Assembly: GCA_030295235.1 (NCBI GenBank)
Contig: AP026173.1
Span: 62,001-126,000, forward strand
Direction of reading: 5' to 3'
DNA length: 64,000 nucleotides
Origin: Fistulifera solaris
Taxonomy: Eukaryota; Bacillariophyta; Bacillariophyceae; Naviculales; Stauroneidaceae
Shown here: positions 41,072-52,920 of the stretch, piece by piece
Layout: each line of letters opens with the position of its first letter
Numbering within the stretch: the stretch's first letter is position 1
The notes under the pieces: generated by a model
Told to the model about the DNA's origin: nothing
What the model saw: the letters and a program-made list of their open reading frames with translations, nothing else
Database searches by the model: none
Position numbers and translations under genes: made by a program

Positions 41072-43669
41072 ATGCCTTCGACCATGAGGCCACGACTTCT
41101 GACACTGAATGTGCAGGCCGTTGCGGGCATCTTGGTAGATACTTCCCGTGCCGATGAGGACACTGCTGCTCGAGTGTTTGTGCGAGTAATCCATCCGAGC
41201 GGTAACATTTGCGCCGCTTCGTCCCTATCGAATCCTTTGAAAATAAGCCCCACAGAAAAGGGATCTACCGTTTTTCAAAGACACGTAGCTATCTGGCCCA
41301 ATTGCGAAGACCCGTGTGTTTTTGAAGCGAATGGTGGAGAAAGATTTCAGTTCCAAGTGTGCCTCAACATTCCGGACAGAGGAAACTTTCCAATCGGGTC
41401 AGGGAATTGGGAAGTATCTAGAAGAGGTGACTATGACGTTTCTGTGAGATGCTTCCTTGCGGCAGACAAGAGAAGGTCAATAGCCTATTGTATCGACTCG
41501 TCAGGGGGCGCAATGCTTCGTGTCATGGCTACCTGGGAAGGAGATGACATAGTTGAGGATAACATTCCGAGCGAAATATACACAAAGCCGAGGATTGCAC
41601 CCAAGTCTTTTGCGTTAAACGCTCTTAAATTCCAACATCGATCCCATTATGCCTCTGTCGATGACGAAGGCGCTTTTGCGTCTGATTTTATCACAAATCC
41701 GAAAGAAATTCGCGGTGAGAGCAACTCTAGACCAAAATCACGTCTTCGCCGGTTATTTCAAAGATCCAATGCATCAGATAACAAAGCTAGAGTTGGTGAT
41801 GGCGTGCAAATTGAAGCTGCCAGTGCCAGGGTCCCGTTCTGGTCATCTCCAAAGCCTGTCAAACGTACTGATCCTCCGCGGAGGTCATCGCCGCCCAAGG
41901 CATCTGCTCGACATAGCCCTCAGCCATCCCCGAATGACGTACGCTTCCAATTTGTTATGCGCGACAATGTTGGTGAGAGTCCGCTTGGTTCCAATGGGGT
42001 GCGTAGCGTCAACCATGAAAGTCCGACGCACGAAATCAAAGATGTCGCCAGGGACCTTTTCCATCGGAAAGTGGCTCGTTCGATTTACAAGGCCGGTCTT
42101 TTCATGAAGAAAATGACCTACAGCCAACATTGCTTCATCCGGGAAAAGGCACTATCATCCCACGACAATTCAGCGAAGATTCATCTTTCTCGGACGTATA
42201 CGAAAGGCCTCTTGTTAAAATGCAACTACATCCACGTTCTAACTCGCCGCGAGTGACAACTATATCTCCCACGCAGGGGAGGTTTCACCATTCGGAAAAA
42301 GCTTTATCTTATCGCAGACAATCGCCAACCGCCGTCTGGGACTCTTTATCAAGTAGGACGCCTTCTCCAGTGGAGACATCTACCTCACAAGCAACAGAAT
42401 TCAGCATCGTCAACCCGCTTCAATCGATTCCTCGTTCTTCAACACAATCCAGATATACGGAACTACAGCACCGGGTAATACCCATAAGCTCGCTGGGCAA
42501 AATGAAACACAGTTTGCATCGACATCGTCAGGAAGTGAACTCCATACAAAGCTTTGACTGCGGCAAAACAAGTATCGCTCAAAGTCGATTCGGTGATCAC
42601 ATTGAACAATCAGTTTCAAACCAAACATATTCGAGTGACACTCAACAATGGAGATTGGAGGAATTCAAGGACGGAAGGAGACTCCACCGTGAAATGAGCG
42701 TGCCGACGGCTCATTCAATTGCAGCGAATGGAATTTCGACTTTGGAAACAAGAAATAGGAGCACCCGGTCCCACTGTCGTGAGGACAGAGTTCCTTTCAC
42801 GTTCTCGAAAGGTCACGAAAGTGTGAGCACGACGGACAACAGGACCCGAAGCACGTCGGACACTGATGTTTCTGGAGCAAACGAACATGCCGCATCCGAG
42901 CCACCGCCGGACTTTTTTACTCTGCCAAGGCGATGGCTCGTATTTTTGCAAGCTGGATGAAGATGCGGTACTACGACGACGGCGTCAATGGAGAGAGAAG
43001 ATGGGTGCTGTCGCACAAAACGGCCCCCATGACATTGGCAAAAGGCCTGACCTGAATTTTCCGTCGTACGATGAGGCGAAACTCTTTGCCAGTGAGCCTC
43101 TCAAGAATTCAAGGTTGAGACACAATGACATTAATTGTCAATCGACTTTCCAGCATCTTCGTTCCATTAAAGAAGATGCTCCGATGCAACTTTGCTCTGT
43201 AGAAATAGACGAGCACGTAAGGAGTGGTTCTGCAAGGGATAACGAAAAGAAAATGGGGCTTCCGATATCGTCAACTTTGGAAGGCTGGTCACCAAAGAAT
43301 CTACTCGGAGAAAACACCAAGACCCTTGGTCAGAGTATCGTGGCCTTGGTGGAGCCTTTTGCATCTTGTGCCACTGTGAGACCACCCGACCATCCTGTAG
43401 CCGTAGCTTCAAAAGTTCCCAGCACCATTAACGGAGAGGAAGCGAGTGTTGGCGAACTGACTGCCACTACTTACGAGCGTCATATTGATCGATTACGGCG
43501 CCAATCCACTATGAACCTGCAAGAAGCGTTACGCTCGGGGCAACAGAATGCTTTGAAGTTCTTTGGCTTTCATGACGATGTCCCAGATAATCGAGACAGT
43601 TTAGGCCGAACGTGTTCCGTGAGCACAAAAAAAGAGGACTACTTTTCTGAGTACAAGGGATTGAAATGA
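41072..43669 (+). CDS. C2-like/disordered-tail family, member 2, two frame breaks
   Basis: Starts MPSTMRPRLLTLNVQAVAGI and has the family domain: LVDTSRA, ARVFVRVI, AASSLSNPLKISPTEKGS, QRHVAIWPN, FQVCLNI, GSGNWEVS, IDSSGGAMLRV. Three successive frames carry one protein. They join by adding one A to the A4 run at 42109-42112 (giving MKKNDLQPTLLHPGKG) and by removing one T from the T6 run at 42913-42918 (giving DFLLCQGDGSYFCKLDED). The joined product has 865 residues. The tail is Ser/Arg/Pro-rich and disordered. The conserved basic helix VLRRRRQWREKMGAVAQNG lies in the third frame, evidence that all three belong together. Function unknown. Confidence 0.65.
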
Positions 43670-44506
43670 CTATGCACTTATACTCCGAATGGGCAATGCT
43701 GTCACCTTCGCGAAGCCAGGAGTTTGAACTAGTCTTGCATCTTTCATAACATTCAACCGAAACTAGCAAGTATTTCTCCTGTCCGTGTTCACAATGTTGT
43801 TTTACAGATGTACGTCATCTATCAAAGTGTCTCGACTCCTTAAAAGCTCTATAAAAGTCCCATTGTACGATAGAATCTATATGTTGTAGTCACGATAGAA
43901 AGCCTTTGCTCAAGACACCTCGACCTAGTGATATGAAATAATCTCGACTTTGGTACTTTCTTGTGGGTGAAGAAGCATTTCGTCGACCTAAGACTCGAGT
44001 TCTTTTCAAAGTTAAAGGATAATGAAATTTAGTTTCAGAGCCAATTTTCATTTCATTTCGATCAGTAAGGGCTTACAAACCATCTTCGTTTCCCGTGGGA
44101 ACATTACTTAGTGTTCGTAGCCTAACTTTTGCCCCGACTGAATTGCAGTCACGAGTGCATTTTGATTAACTGAATTATATTCACTGATTTCTGAGCTAGC
44201 GTTGACTACGAGATACTCCGTATAAGATAAGAGTATATATGCGATAATAATGGATGTTTGTAGAGTACTAGAGCTTTGTGCTTTACGCCGAAACGCTGCT
44301 CGAAAAATGGGTCAGGAGTCGACTATAGTCTCGTAGTGTAGGTGACTTTTGCCCCGACTGAACTTCAGTCACCAGTGCGTCACTTTTCCAAAACGGAAAA
44401 AAAAGACGAAAAACAGTTCATTGCCATGCATCCATCATGACAAAATAATGTTTCCATCTTTATCAATAGCGGTTCACTTACTCTTGAAAAGCCAACGACC
44501 AACAAG
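43670..44506. other. Intergenic with a direct repeat
   Basis: CTTTTGCCCCGACTGAA(T/C)T, then (G/T)CAGTCACxAGTGC occurs twice, at about 44127-44160 and 44346-44380. The first is near TACTCCGTA (44214-44222). Both contain the GACTGAAxxxCAGTC inverted repeat of the dispersed motif. The stretch just after member 2 has TACTCCGAA at 43681. No gene. Confidence 0.5.
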
Positions 44507-45367
44507 ATGCCCACGATTATAGGAAAGTCGCATCGCGTCGTCGACGTGGAAGGTGTTCTTTCGATTGACGAATATGTGGGAAATGTCGCCAGTCAATCGG
44601 ATGATATTTCCATTGCCGTCGTCCAAGTCCAACAACCATCCTCCGAGCCGTGGTTGACTTTGCAATACGATGAATGGATGGTAGTACTGAAAGAGCATTT
44701 GGAAATTCGTTATGAAGGGGTCGACAATGAAATCCAAATCCTGACCGTCCGGCAGGGCGAAACTGTCTTTATTCCAATAGGCGAGCGCTTTCGGCCCGTC
44801 TTTCCTCAAGCAGGAGCCACATACGTACCGGTCTGTATTCCGGCCTTTCGACCCGATCGTTGTTTTCGAGAAGAAGAGGGTGCATCCGATATTGCCACAA
44901 AGCTAGCGGAACTTCATGCGCAGACAGAATGCACAGTTTCGTCGACCAGCCCAACGACAGTGTATCACATGTGTCCAAAGGCTTTATGGGATAAAGCAGT
45001 ATCTTCTGGAAAGGCCTACTTTCCACCAACCTTTGCAGAGGATGGGTATTTTACGCACGCAACGGCCCTTCCCGAACGACTTTTACCAACGGCGAATCAT
45101 TTTTACACCGCGACGGAAGGAGAATGGATTTGTTTGGAATTATCTACGACAGCGCTCTTGGATGCCGGTATTGTGACAAAGATGGAAGAACCTAAACCGG
45201 TAGGAGCGCAGTCGGTGAGTGAGAATTGGGAGACAAATGAATGGGCCTGCCCTCACATTTATGGTGGCATCCCAACTAGAGCAACTGGTGTTGTTCTTCA
45301 GACCTACACAATGGAGCGAGACGAAAAAGGTACCTTTCTATCCATTTCGGGGCTCACAGATAGATAG
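44507..45367 (+). CDS. Cupin-DUF952 two-domain protein
   Basis: 286 residues from the ATG at 44507 (MPTIIGKSHRVVDVEGV). Residues ~38-118 look like a small cupin: PWLTLQYDEWMVVLKEHLEI, ILTVRQGETVFIPIGERFRP, as in EutQ-like barrels. The usual cupin His ligands are not obvious. Residues ~150-275 match DUF952: VYHMCPKALWDKAVSSGKAY, EDGYFTHATALPERLLPTAN, WICLELSTTALLDAGI, CPHIYGGIP. DUF952 proteins are small and uncharacterised in bacteria and eukaryotes; the His of FTHA and of CPHIYG are family residues. The fusion hints that both act on one small metabolite. It sits between C2-like members 2 and 3 without being related to them. Confidence 0.75.
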   Translation: MPTIIGKSHRVVDVEGVLSIDEYVGNVASQSDDISIAVVQVQQPSSEPWLTLQYDEWMVVLKEHLEIRYEGVDNEIQILTVRQGETVFIPIGERFRPVFPQAGATYVPVCIPAFRPDRCFREEEGASDIATKLAELHAQTECTVSSTSPTTVYHMCPKALWDKAVSSGKAYFPPTFAEDGYFTHATALPERLLPTANHFYTATEGEWICLELSTTALLDAGIVTKMEEPKPVGAQSVSENWETNEWACPHIYGGIPTRATGVVLQTYTMERDEKGTFLSISGLTDR

Positions 45368-45744
45368 AAGCAAATGAGACTTCATTCTAAAAGAGCAATA
45401 GCCAGCATAGTTTTCGCTCTGGTTTTCGTCTGCTCGTCGTCATGCGTGCATCTGTACTCTTTCACTATCAAAATCTGTTTCATTTCCGTTTACCTATTTC
45501 TTAGAACGGTCGCCAAAAACGTTGAAAAAGTACTTACTGCATTATACCCTAATTGGAAAATTCCGCGACTGCATGACTAAGGCGACTTTGCGCGCGAGGC
45601 GTCGCAACGCCAATGAGAAAAGCGCGCAATTTTTGAAAATAAGACACACCATCGAAAGTGCCGATCCGACCTCTCTCAAGGACGTCGACAACCTTGTTTC
45701 TCTTGTCAATCGAAAGAAAGGCAGATTATAACAATATTAATAGA

Positions 45745-48051
45745 ATGAAATCCACGGATATTAATGTTTCTTTAAAAGGCCTGGCTGGAATAACAGTCGA
45801 CTCGACCAAGGCCAATAACAGTCATTTGACGAAAGCGTTTGTTCGAATCGTTCGTGACGGCAAAGTTTGCGCTACTTCCTCGCTGTCACGGCCCCTCCAG
45901 ACGAGTCCCACCGAAACAAACAAAGCCAAAATCAAGCGGCATGTGGCGCTTTGGGATGATAACGTGTTTTCCGTGCCGCGCGATGCGGAACTGCAAATAT
46001 GGCTGCGATTGCCGAGCGGAAAAGATCAGCAAATTGGTGTCGGCAATCTAAAAATGCAGGATGGTGCCACGGATGTGAAACTTCGCGAAGTTCGACAAAA
46101 ACATGGTTCGCCTTATCGTCTCGATGCGAGCGGAGATGCAAAATTGCGTATGCATGTTCTAGCGGCCTCATCGTCGAGCGTTGCGCTCCATCATTCGGGT
46201 TTTGAAATTAGCCCAAAGGAGACTTTACAAACGATATCGAATTGCGAGTTGAGTGTGGACACAATCAACGGGTCGAAAGTATCGCTAACGCGGCCTGATC
46301 CACCGAGTATTGAGGCGGATTCGTTCGAGCCGTCAGTCGAGCAAGTGTTCGTCCCCAAAACCCCGGACCATTCTAAAGATGTAAATGCCAATTCCGAACA
46401 AAAAAGCAAGAACGTGAAAAGAAGTCACCATTCGCCAAATTGATGGGTTGGGGGCGGTCGAAGAAAGCGTATGATAGTTTGCCTCCGGTTCAATCAGGCC
46501 AAAAGACCAAGGAAGCAACAAAGACTGCCTCTCCGGTTCCAGCGAAGCAGGTGAAAGATACGTCCCCGAAAAAGAATTTTTCGGCAGGGACCGTAACGAC
46601 ACCGAAAAAGACTGTACCGGAAGCCAAATCGCCGAAACAAGAGAAGTTAGCTACACCGAAACGAAATGTTTCGATGGTTAAAGTGGAAAATGATCGCTTA
46701 ATTACAACACCCAACAAAATTCCATCAGAAACCCAACTTCAAAAGAATGAGGCAACGACACCACAACAAACAACTTCGCCGGTCCAGGTCCAAAAGAGGA
46801 ATTCTATACACCGAGAAAAGTTGAAGCGGTGGCCCGAATTCAAAGAGACGAAGAGGCGACACCGAAAAGGACGGGCGGAGTCGCCCACGCGAAGAATGAT
46901 TTTGAAACAACCTCTCCAGAGATGGATCCTATAGCGCAGACAAAGAAAGAGTTGTTCCCACCAAAGCCGACAGACACACCGGAAAAGACAGAAAAAGTTG
47001 GAACAAAGAATAATAGTCCGCGAATGGATCCGCCCGATTCTGCTCCGGAGTGGCCGTCATCAACCCTTGAACTAGCGAAGAAAGAGGTCGTTGCCGGTGC
47101 TGAGCGATCGAGTTCTCTCATGACGACGAAAATGACTAACTCCGCTCCACCTGCCCGGCCTTCAGAACCCATCTCATCGCCAGAGTCTCCCCAGCTCTTC
47201 ATGTTCAGTACGCCCAAGGCAGATTTTCGATTGCGCTCCAAATCGAACGAAAACGATGGATTTGAGCAACTGGACTTTTCCTTTCCGACTCCTGATTTTT
47301 CGCGGCATACGACACCTCGCATGGGATCCAAGCAATTCCGCTCGCCACCCACTGTAGAGGACAGACCAGCAACTAACGATCCGAAGCCACTGATTTCACA
47401 GCGGGAAGACAAAGTAGTTTCCGTATCATCCGATCTTCCCCCCGAACTCCCGCGCAACGAACCGGAAAGCAGTCACGACAGAAATCAACAATCCCCACCC
47501 GTCACGAGAACGCCGACTCGGGACATGGACGATTATTCGTTGTTCAGTGAAGAAGACTCAACCTTTATGGCCAAGCCGAAACAAATATTTGGTTTGATCA
47601 AGTGCTGTATCATGGGCGATGAGGATAGTATCTATGGCTTTGACGAGACGTTGACTTTTGACGAAACGTTGGGAGAAGACACCGTGAACTCGTACGATGA
47701 CACAATATCTACGGAGCTTCCGATGAACGATTGGTGGTGTCAAGGTGGTTTGGGGGTAGGTCGCAGACTCCCTCGGTTTTGCGCCGGCGGCAAATATGGA
47801 AGGAGCGAATGCAGCAAATCGCCGAACAGAACGGAGATGTAAAAGAACTGTTTGAAAACGAGTCAGAAGCTAATAGCACACGCGCTGGTGATGATGAAGA
47901 CACTGCTACAAACAATGAACAGCAAGAGGAACCGGGATTAAAAGCAGTAAATGCTAAAGAAAAACCCGAGAACAGCGCAATGAACGCCGCCAACAGCGAA
48001 GTGTTGGGACCAATGGAACCTCCTTCAATGAGCGTCAAGATCACTCCTTGA
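45745..48051 (+). CDS. C2-like/disordered-tail family, member 3, three frame breaks
   Basis: Starts MKSTDINVSLKGLAGITVDS. Family landmarks: KAFVRIVRDGKVCATSSLSR, TSPTETNKAK, KRHVALWDD, LQIWLRLPSG, IGVGNLKM, YRLDASGDAKLRM. Four frames in a row join by one added base each: the A6 run at 46400-46405 (SEQKKQEREKKSPFAKLMGW), the A4 run at 46792-46795 (VQKEEFYTPRKVEAV) and near 47744-47756 in a G/T run (leading into GGRSQTPSVLRRRQIWKERM). The result is 769 residues. The tail has Lys/Thr/Pro-rich TPKR-like units, then acidic blocks (SIYGFDETLTFDETLGEDTV) before the conserved basic helix. Function unknown. Confidence 0.65.
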
Positions 48052-48419
48052 AGGAACTTGCTACTTGGGCTATCAAAATGTCCTACGGTGTATCTTTAGT
48101 GATGACTAGCTGTGCTAGATTCATAAAACCTGGTTAAGATTAAACGTTTTCTAGCTAGGCTATAGTGCTATGTAGCTATATAGAGACGTGATGTCGTCTG
48201 GCAGGTGTGCGTTTTCATTTATTTTTTTGTTAAAAAATTTGAATTTTTGCGGAAGAAATACCGGGGTACTTTGTTGGCCATAGCCAAATTGTTCCCTACA
48301 TTTTAGCTTATAGCAACTTTTGTGGGAGACATTTTCGAGGTTTTGTGGGGAAGCCTTCTGGCGTATCGCATCAATCAAGCAAAAGAGATGACATTCATAA
48401 TAATAACAATGGCATCGTA
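48052..48419. other. Intergenic between members 3 and 4
   Basis: Nothing beyond A/T-rich sequence and the presumed promoter of member 4. Confidence 0.45.
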
Positions 48420-50432
48420 ATGAGTTTGACAACAACAGCAACTTCCAACACTATTCAATTAGTTATCAAAGGACTAGCCGGTGTTTTGGTTGACTCATCC
48501 GCCGCTGGTGACGACAAAGTACGCGTCTACGTGCGCGTTTTCGGTGGAGGAGTTTTGCAAGGCGTATCGCCGTGCTCTCATCGCCTCCGACCAACCGGCA
48601 ATGTTGTATATTCTCTGCAGCGGTACGTCGCATCATGGTCACAACGTCATGCGAAATCGATCCGTCTGGATACGTCGAAAGGTCGAGTAGTGCAACTACA
48701 AATATGGTTACAATTTCCGGACGAAGAGACTTGCATGATCGGGAGAGGAGAATGGGTCTGCGCAAACCATAAGAATGAAGATGTATCAGATGTCGAGATA
48801 GCTTGCTGCTTATCCGATGATATGAAGGATTCATTTCCGTATCGGATTGATCCAAGAGGTGATGCGGTGCTGCGTGTAGCAATGATTTCGATGGATGCAA
48901 AGAATGAATTGCTGTCACCTGTGCAACGAGATCCGCCGGGGTTGGAAAGCACATTAGGGCCATTGGAGCTATCCACAGAACAAATACTACATTCACCTGC
49001 CAAGGCACTATCTGAAACGTCGGCAGTTCCTGCGACGATGGAAGCCGAAACTCCTTCTCCAAAAAAGAAAGTCTCATTCTCTCCGACCAAGCTTGAAACT
49101 CGAATCATCATCCCATCAGCCAACAAAAAGTCCATGCCATTCTTTTCGGCGCTCTTTGGCGGTAACAAAGATAGGAAGGGATTTTCGAACAAAAACATTC
49201 GTGGAAAAAATAGTGTCGCTTCAAAGTCGAGAATCCGAGCTAGAGCCACGACCATTTCGGTGGCTCCCGTCATTCCCCAACAGAAATTCTCTCCTATAGC
49301 TGGAAAAGAAATAGATGAAATGAGTTCTGTGACGAGCCATGCAGACGAAACTTCTTTTGTCTGGAACGGCTCACCATTGCGCAGAAATACGGTTTTTGAA
49401 GCGGTTGAGAAGCCACACACACCCATCCAACCATTGACTCAACGCACGGTGGTAGTCTCGCCGGATCCTCCCGAAAGGTCGGTCCATTTGTCAATGAACA
49501 CCGACATCGAGGCTTTGTCAAATAGTGCGACGGAGGAGGAAGAAACCGAATTGGTCGATTTGTTATTGGACGCATCCGAAGCGAGTGCGACAATAGAGAC
49601 GAATGCGGTTCGATCGACCAGCCCCGTCGAGCTAAAGAGGGAAAGTTCTTTGTCTGCTGTTGAAGCCCCCGTTCCTCTACATCAAGGAATGCAGGAATCC
49701 GACATTCGTGTCTCAGCTAAAACAATATCAGGAATGGGGCCGTATTCAGAAATAGGTCTCGACGACACACCAGACGAGTTCATCCACTCACAATTATCAG
49801 ACCACAGTGATCACAACGAACTTACAATTCAAGAGAGCTCATTGTCAAATCCTACGCAATATCCAGAGACCTTGTCAACCAGTTCGACGGAGGCCAGTGA
49901 AAGGATCATGATTCTGAATGGAAATCGATCGCATGTTTCGAGCGAAACATTTGAAAGAAATGATGGTCGAACAGCTTCTCATCGAGAAGAAGTCACCTCT
50001 GAGGCGAAAAATACAGCTTTAAAAACATTGAGCACTACAACAGTTGTCCCCGATAGTCCAAAGCATGATCTCGCGCAGTCAAACTGGCGAACGATGACAA
50101 TCGATCACACCACAGACTTAACTTTCCAACAAGAGAGTTGCCTGCAGACGAATAAAAAAGAAAACACAAATCTTGACCGCTTTTCTTCCCGGCACCTTCC
50201 GTCGCCGGAGCAAATGAGCCTGATATGGGATGGCAAGTTTCTAGGAAGCTCACCGGAAGCATACGACGTTTCTGAGGTAACGGTCGAGTCTCTCACGACA
50301 ACCGACAACGAATCGAATTTCCTATTCTCTTTCGATCGAAAAGATAGTAGTGAAGAAAGCAATCACCAATCATGGCGTTCTGCTAGAGACGATGAATCAT
50401 TTTATACAGCTGGATGTATCAGTGGATGTTGA
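48420..50432 (+). CDS. C2-like/disordered-tail family, member 4
   Basis: 670 residues from the ATG at 48420 (MSLTTTATSNTIQLVIKGLA); sequence upstream in frame lacks an ATG. The frame is intact. Family landmarks: GVLVDSSAAGD, VRVYVRVFGGG, YVASWSQRHAKS, LQIWLQFPDEE, IGRGEWV, YRIDPRGDAVLRVAM. The SPTE element is replaced by LRPTGN. The tail is Ser/Thr/Glu-rich with basic clusters (RKGFSNKNIRGKNSVASKSR) and many SP/TP dipeptides that could be proline-directed phosphorylation sites. The basic C-terminal helix of members 1-3 is not found. Function unknown. Confidence 0.7.
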   Translation: MSLTTTATSNTIQLVIKGLAGVLVDSSAAGDDKVRVYVRVFGGGVLQGVSPCSHRLRPTGNVVYSLQRYVASWSQRHAKSIRLDTSKGRVVQLQIWLQFPDEETCMIGRGEWVCANHKNEDVSDVEIACCLSDDMKDSFPYRIDPRGDAVLRVAMISMDAKNELLSPVQRDPPGLESTLGPLELSTEQILHSPAKALSETSAVPATMEAETPSPKKKVSFSPTKLETRIIIPSANKKSMPFFSALFGGNKDRKGFSNKNIRGKNSVASKSRIRARATTISVAPVIPQQKFSPIAGKEIDEMSSVTSHADETSFVWNGSPLRRNTVFEAVEKPHTPIQPLTQRTVVVSPDPPERSVHLSMNTDIEALSNSATEEEETELVDLLLDASEASATIETNAVRSTSPVELKRESSLSAVEAPVPLHQGMQESDIRVSAKTISGMGPYSEIGLDDTPDEFIHSQLSDHSDHNELTIQESSLSNPTQYPETLSTSSTEASERIMILNGNRSHVSSETFERNDGRTASHREEVTSEAKNTALKTLSTTTVVPDSPKHDLAQSNWRTMTIDHTTDLTFQQESCLQTNKKENTNLDRFSSRHLPSPEQMSLIWDGKFLGSSPEAYDVSEVTVESLTTTDNESNFLFSFDRKDSSEESNHQSWRSARDDESFYTAGCISGC

Positions 50433-50872
50433 TAAGGAAATAGAGACATGAACAAAATGGCGTTTTTATTGATCCTCGAGTGCGGCTCGTAATGTATCCG
50501 TAATGATTGAGAAATGGACTAATAACTACAAGTTGGATTCTAGGCTCTAGTGTGTCACGTGTTGGGAGATCAAAATGGACACCACTTTTATCGCATTTAT
50601 TTCGGAGTTTGTTTTGTCTTCATTTCGATTTTATTGGGACGAGCCAAAAAGTGAGCCGTTTGGGTGCATTTTTCGACAGCGAAGCTGAATACCGGATGAA
50701 ATCACATGTTCTCTTTTGCCTTAGTTTGCCATAGTCGACTGTCTTTCCGGTAACTACGGTACTACTTTCAAGTAGGCGAGTCTTGTGAAACACTTTTCGA
50801 CAGAACAAAAACAAAAAAAATCATCGGCTTTCCGTTCCCCATCACTCTTTCATTGTTATTCAACCCACCAAC
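50433..50872. other. Intergenic between members 4 and 5, nothing seen
   Basis: A/T-rich; presumed promoter of member 5. Open frames here have no protein-like composition. Confidence 0.45.
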
Positions 50873-51989
50873 ATGAACTCCAACAAGGAAAAGACGAAAT
50901 ACGAGTCTGTTCGCCTAGTGTTTCAAGGACTGGTGGGCCTTGTGATTGATCCTACGCAAATTGATCCAGCTCATTTGCGGATATTTGTGACGGTTACTCC
51001 CAGCGATCAAACGTGTCGAAAATCTCGCTGTTCGCATCCGATCAAACTATCACAGACAAATCAATCTTTTTCCTCTCATGAACGGCGATACGTAGCCATA
51101 TGGCAGGGGAGACGACAACGGCATCTTGTTGAACGTGAAACCGAAAGAGATTCTACTCCTTCAAATTTGTGTCCAGTTTGCTTCGGGTAGTAATTTGGCG
51201 TTGGGTTACTGCAAATGGCGATCTGCACGAAAAGGAAATGTAGATCTCATTATTAAACACTACAAGCAAGAAGGCGCTGCCATTCAGATAGATGCAAAAG
51301 GAGACGCGATGTTGCGATTTACCTCGGCCGTTGAAGTGGACGCATCGTACTCGAGTTCATTATCGGTAGGCCAAAAACCAGTTCTTTTGCCATCTTTCAA
51401 AGATAAATCAAGTTCAATGCGAGATTCTAGAAGGAATGCAAATAGAACACCGCTCGATCATGACGACGAAGATGATAGTACTTCTACTTTGTGTGATACA
51501 ACTGTTACAGGGAACCTTCAAACACGTCCCCGACTGCACAGCGACAGCAGCAGTATAACGATTCGACACAAGAATACATCGCGTTTTAGCGAAACAAATA
51601 GGAAAGAGGATTCATCGTCCTTTACTGGAGATCACTGTGAGTGGAATTCCTTTGATACACCCGAGTGCTTCCGAGATCCACAACATAGTCAATCGTGGTT
51701 CCGAATGACCCAGAAGAGCAAGTTCCGAGGTATTGACAACGACCAGGATGAAAAGATACATTTAGCGCCGAGGTCGCCGCGGAATAGTGGTAGTAAAGGA
51801 TCCATAGTTGTGTTCGATTTTCCGAGTCACTCCGAGATAGATGTACTAGGAACGCCAAGATGCGAAGATCTTGACAGCACCAGCGTGTCGAGTGACAGCG
51901 ATGAGGGCAAAGAGGCTGACCACTTGAAACGAGACGCCTGGAACAATAATGCACGCGGAGTTTACGGCAATCTGTTGATCGGTAAATGA
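50873..51989 (+). CDS. C2-like/disordered-tail family, member 5 (short), one frame break
   Basis: The shortest member, 371 residues when one G is removed from the G4 run at 51106-51109, which restores YVAIWQGDDNGILLNVKPKE. Family landmarks: VRLVFQGLVGLVIDPTQIDP, LRIFVTVTPSDQTCRKSRCS, KLSQTNQ, RRYVAIW, LLQICVQFASGS, LGYCKWRSA, IQIDAKGDAMLRF. The tail is ~190 residues with DHDDEDDSTSTL and several Ser-rich blocks and lacks the basic C-terminal helix. Start MNSNKEKTKYESVRLVFQ is the first ATG. Function unknown. Confidence 0.65.
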
Positions 51990-52920
51990 AATTTTTGGAC
52001 TATTTAAGGACATGATTGTGCAAAAAGCATAAGGTCACTATAATCAAATAATTCCAGACAACATAGATTTTTTACCTTAATGTAACCGAGATAGTTCTAG
52101 CACATTGAGTGTGCAGAACGAATGGAATTTAGGAACGTTGGCAAAAACGCGGCACGGTCGACAAATTGACTCGTGACCCAGATCCAGTCGTGATGTCCTT
52201 GAACCAACACTATACGTCTATAGTAATTTAGCGAAGACAACCATACGCGTGACTTTTCGTCAATTTCAAATGCTTCAACAACTTCCAAAGCTGTTGCTTA
52301 ATATAATCATGAATTGAACAATTGATATTGCACAAACTTGCAGAAGGAACGGATTTTATGTGGAAGTTAGGCTCGGACGACAAATGACTCATGACTGAAA
52401 TCCAGTCGTGGTGTCTTTCCGTTTATAGTAATCAGTAGAGTGTCGTACCGTAAGGACTCCTTACTCATTTATCTAAGCATAAAATTAGAATCAAGAAAGC
52501 ACGGGTCGTTCCCTCCAAAATCCTTTCCGGTGCTCAACAGTTCAGTCCCGGTTTATTTCTGTGTCTCTAAGTAGTATTTCTCTGACAGTAAAGCATTAAG
52601 TAATAATTCCAGCTCCTAATACAGAATAGTCTTAGTCAGAAGGTGTTCGACTTTGTCCATACTCCTTGCTCGCCCGCGAATGTTGTATAGTCCATTATGT
52701 AGACTTGGCTTCCGTTGGATTTGGATTTTTGGAATTTCGCCGATACGTTTGTGTACTCGAAGACGGATGTTTGCGATCGAGCGTCCGCAGGTCCAGATTC
52801 TCCCTCCCTTTCTGTTGTTGTTTGATTGCATTCGTCGTCGTAGATGATGATACTATCTTGGAGGTATTCATGCGGTCTTTGTAACTCATTCTTTCGTTTT
52901 TAACGTACGCTTCGTCGATC
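51990..52920. other. Intergenic with two dispersed motif copies
   Basis: Copies of the ~45-bp motif at about 52150-52196 (TTGACTCGTGACCCAGATCC, AGTCGTGATG) and 52370-52416 (CATGACTGAAATCCAGTCGT, GGTG). They lie in the same orientation ~220 bp apart, the same spacing as the unit length of the tandem repeat at 11-12 kb, which contains the reverse complement. No gene is seen. Confidence 0.5.
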
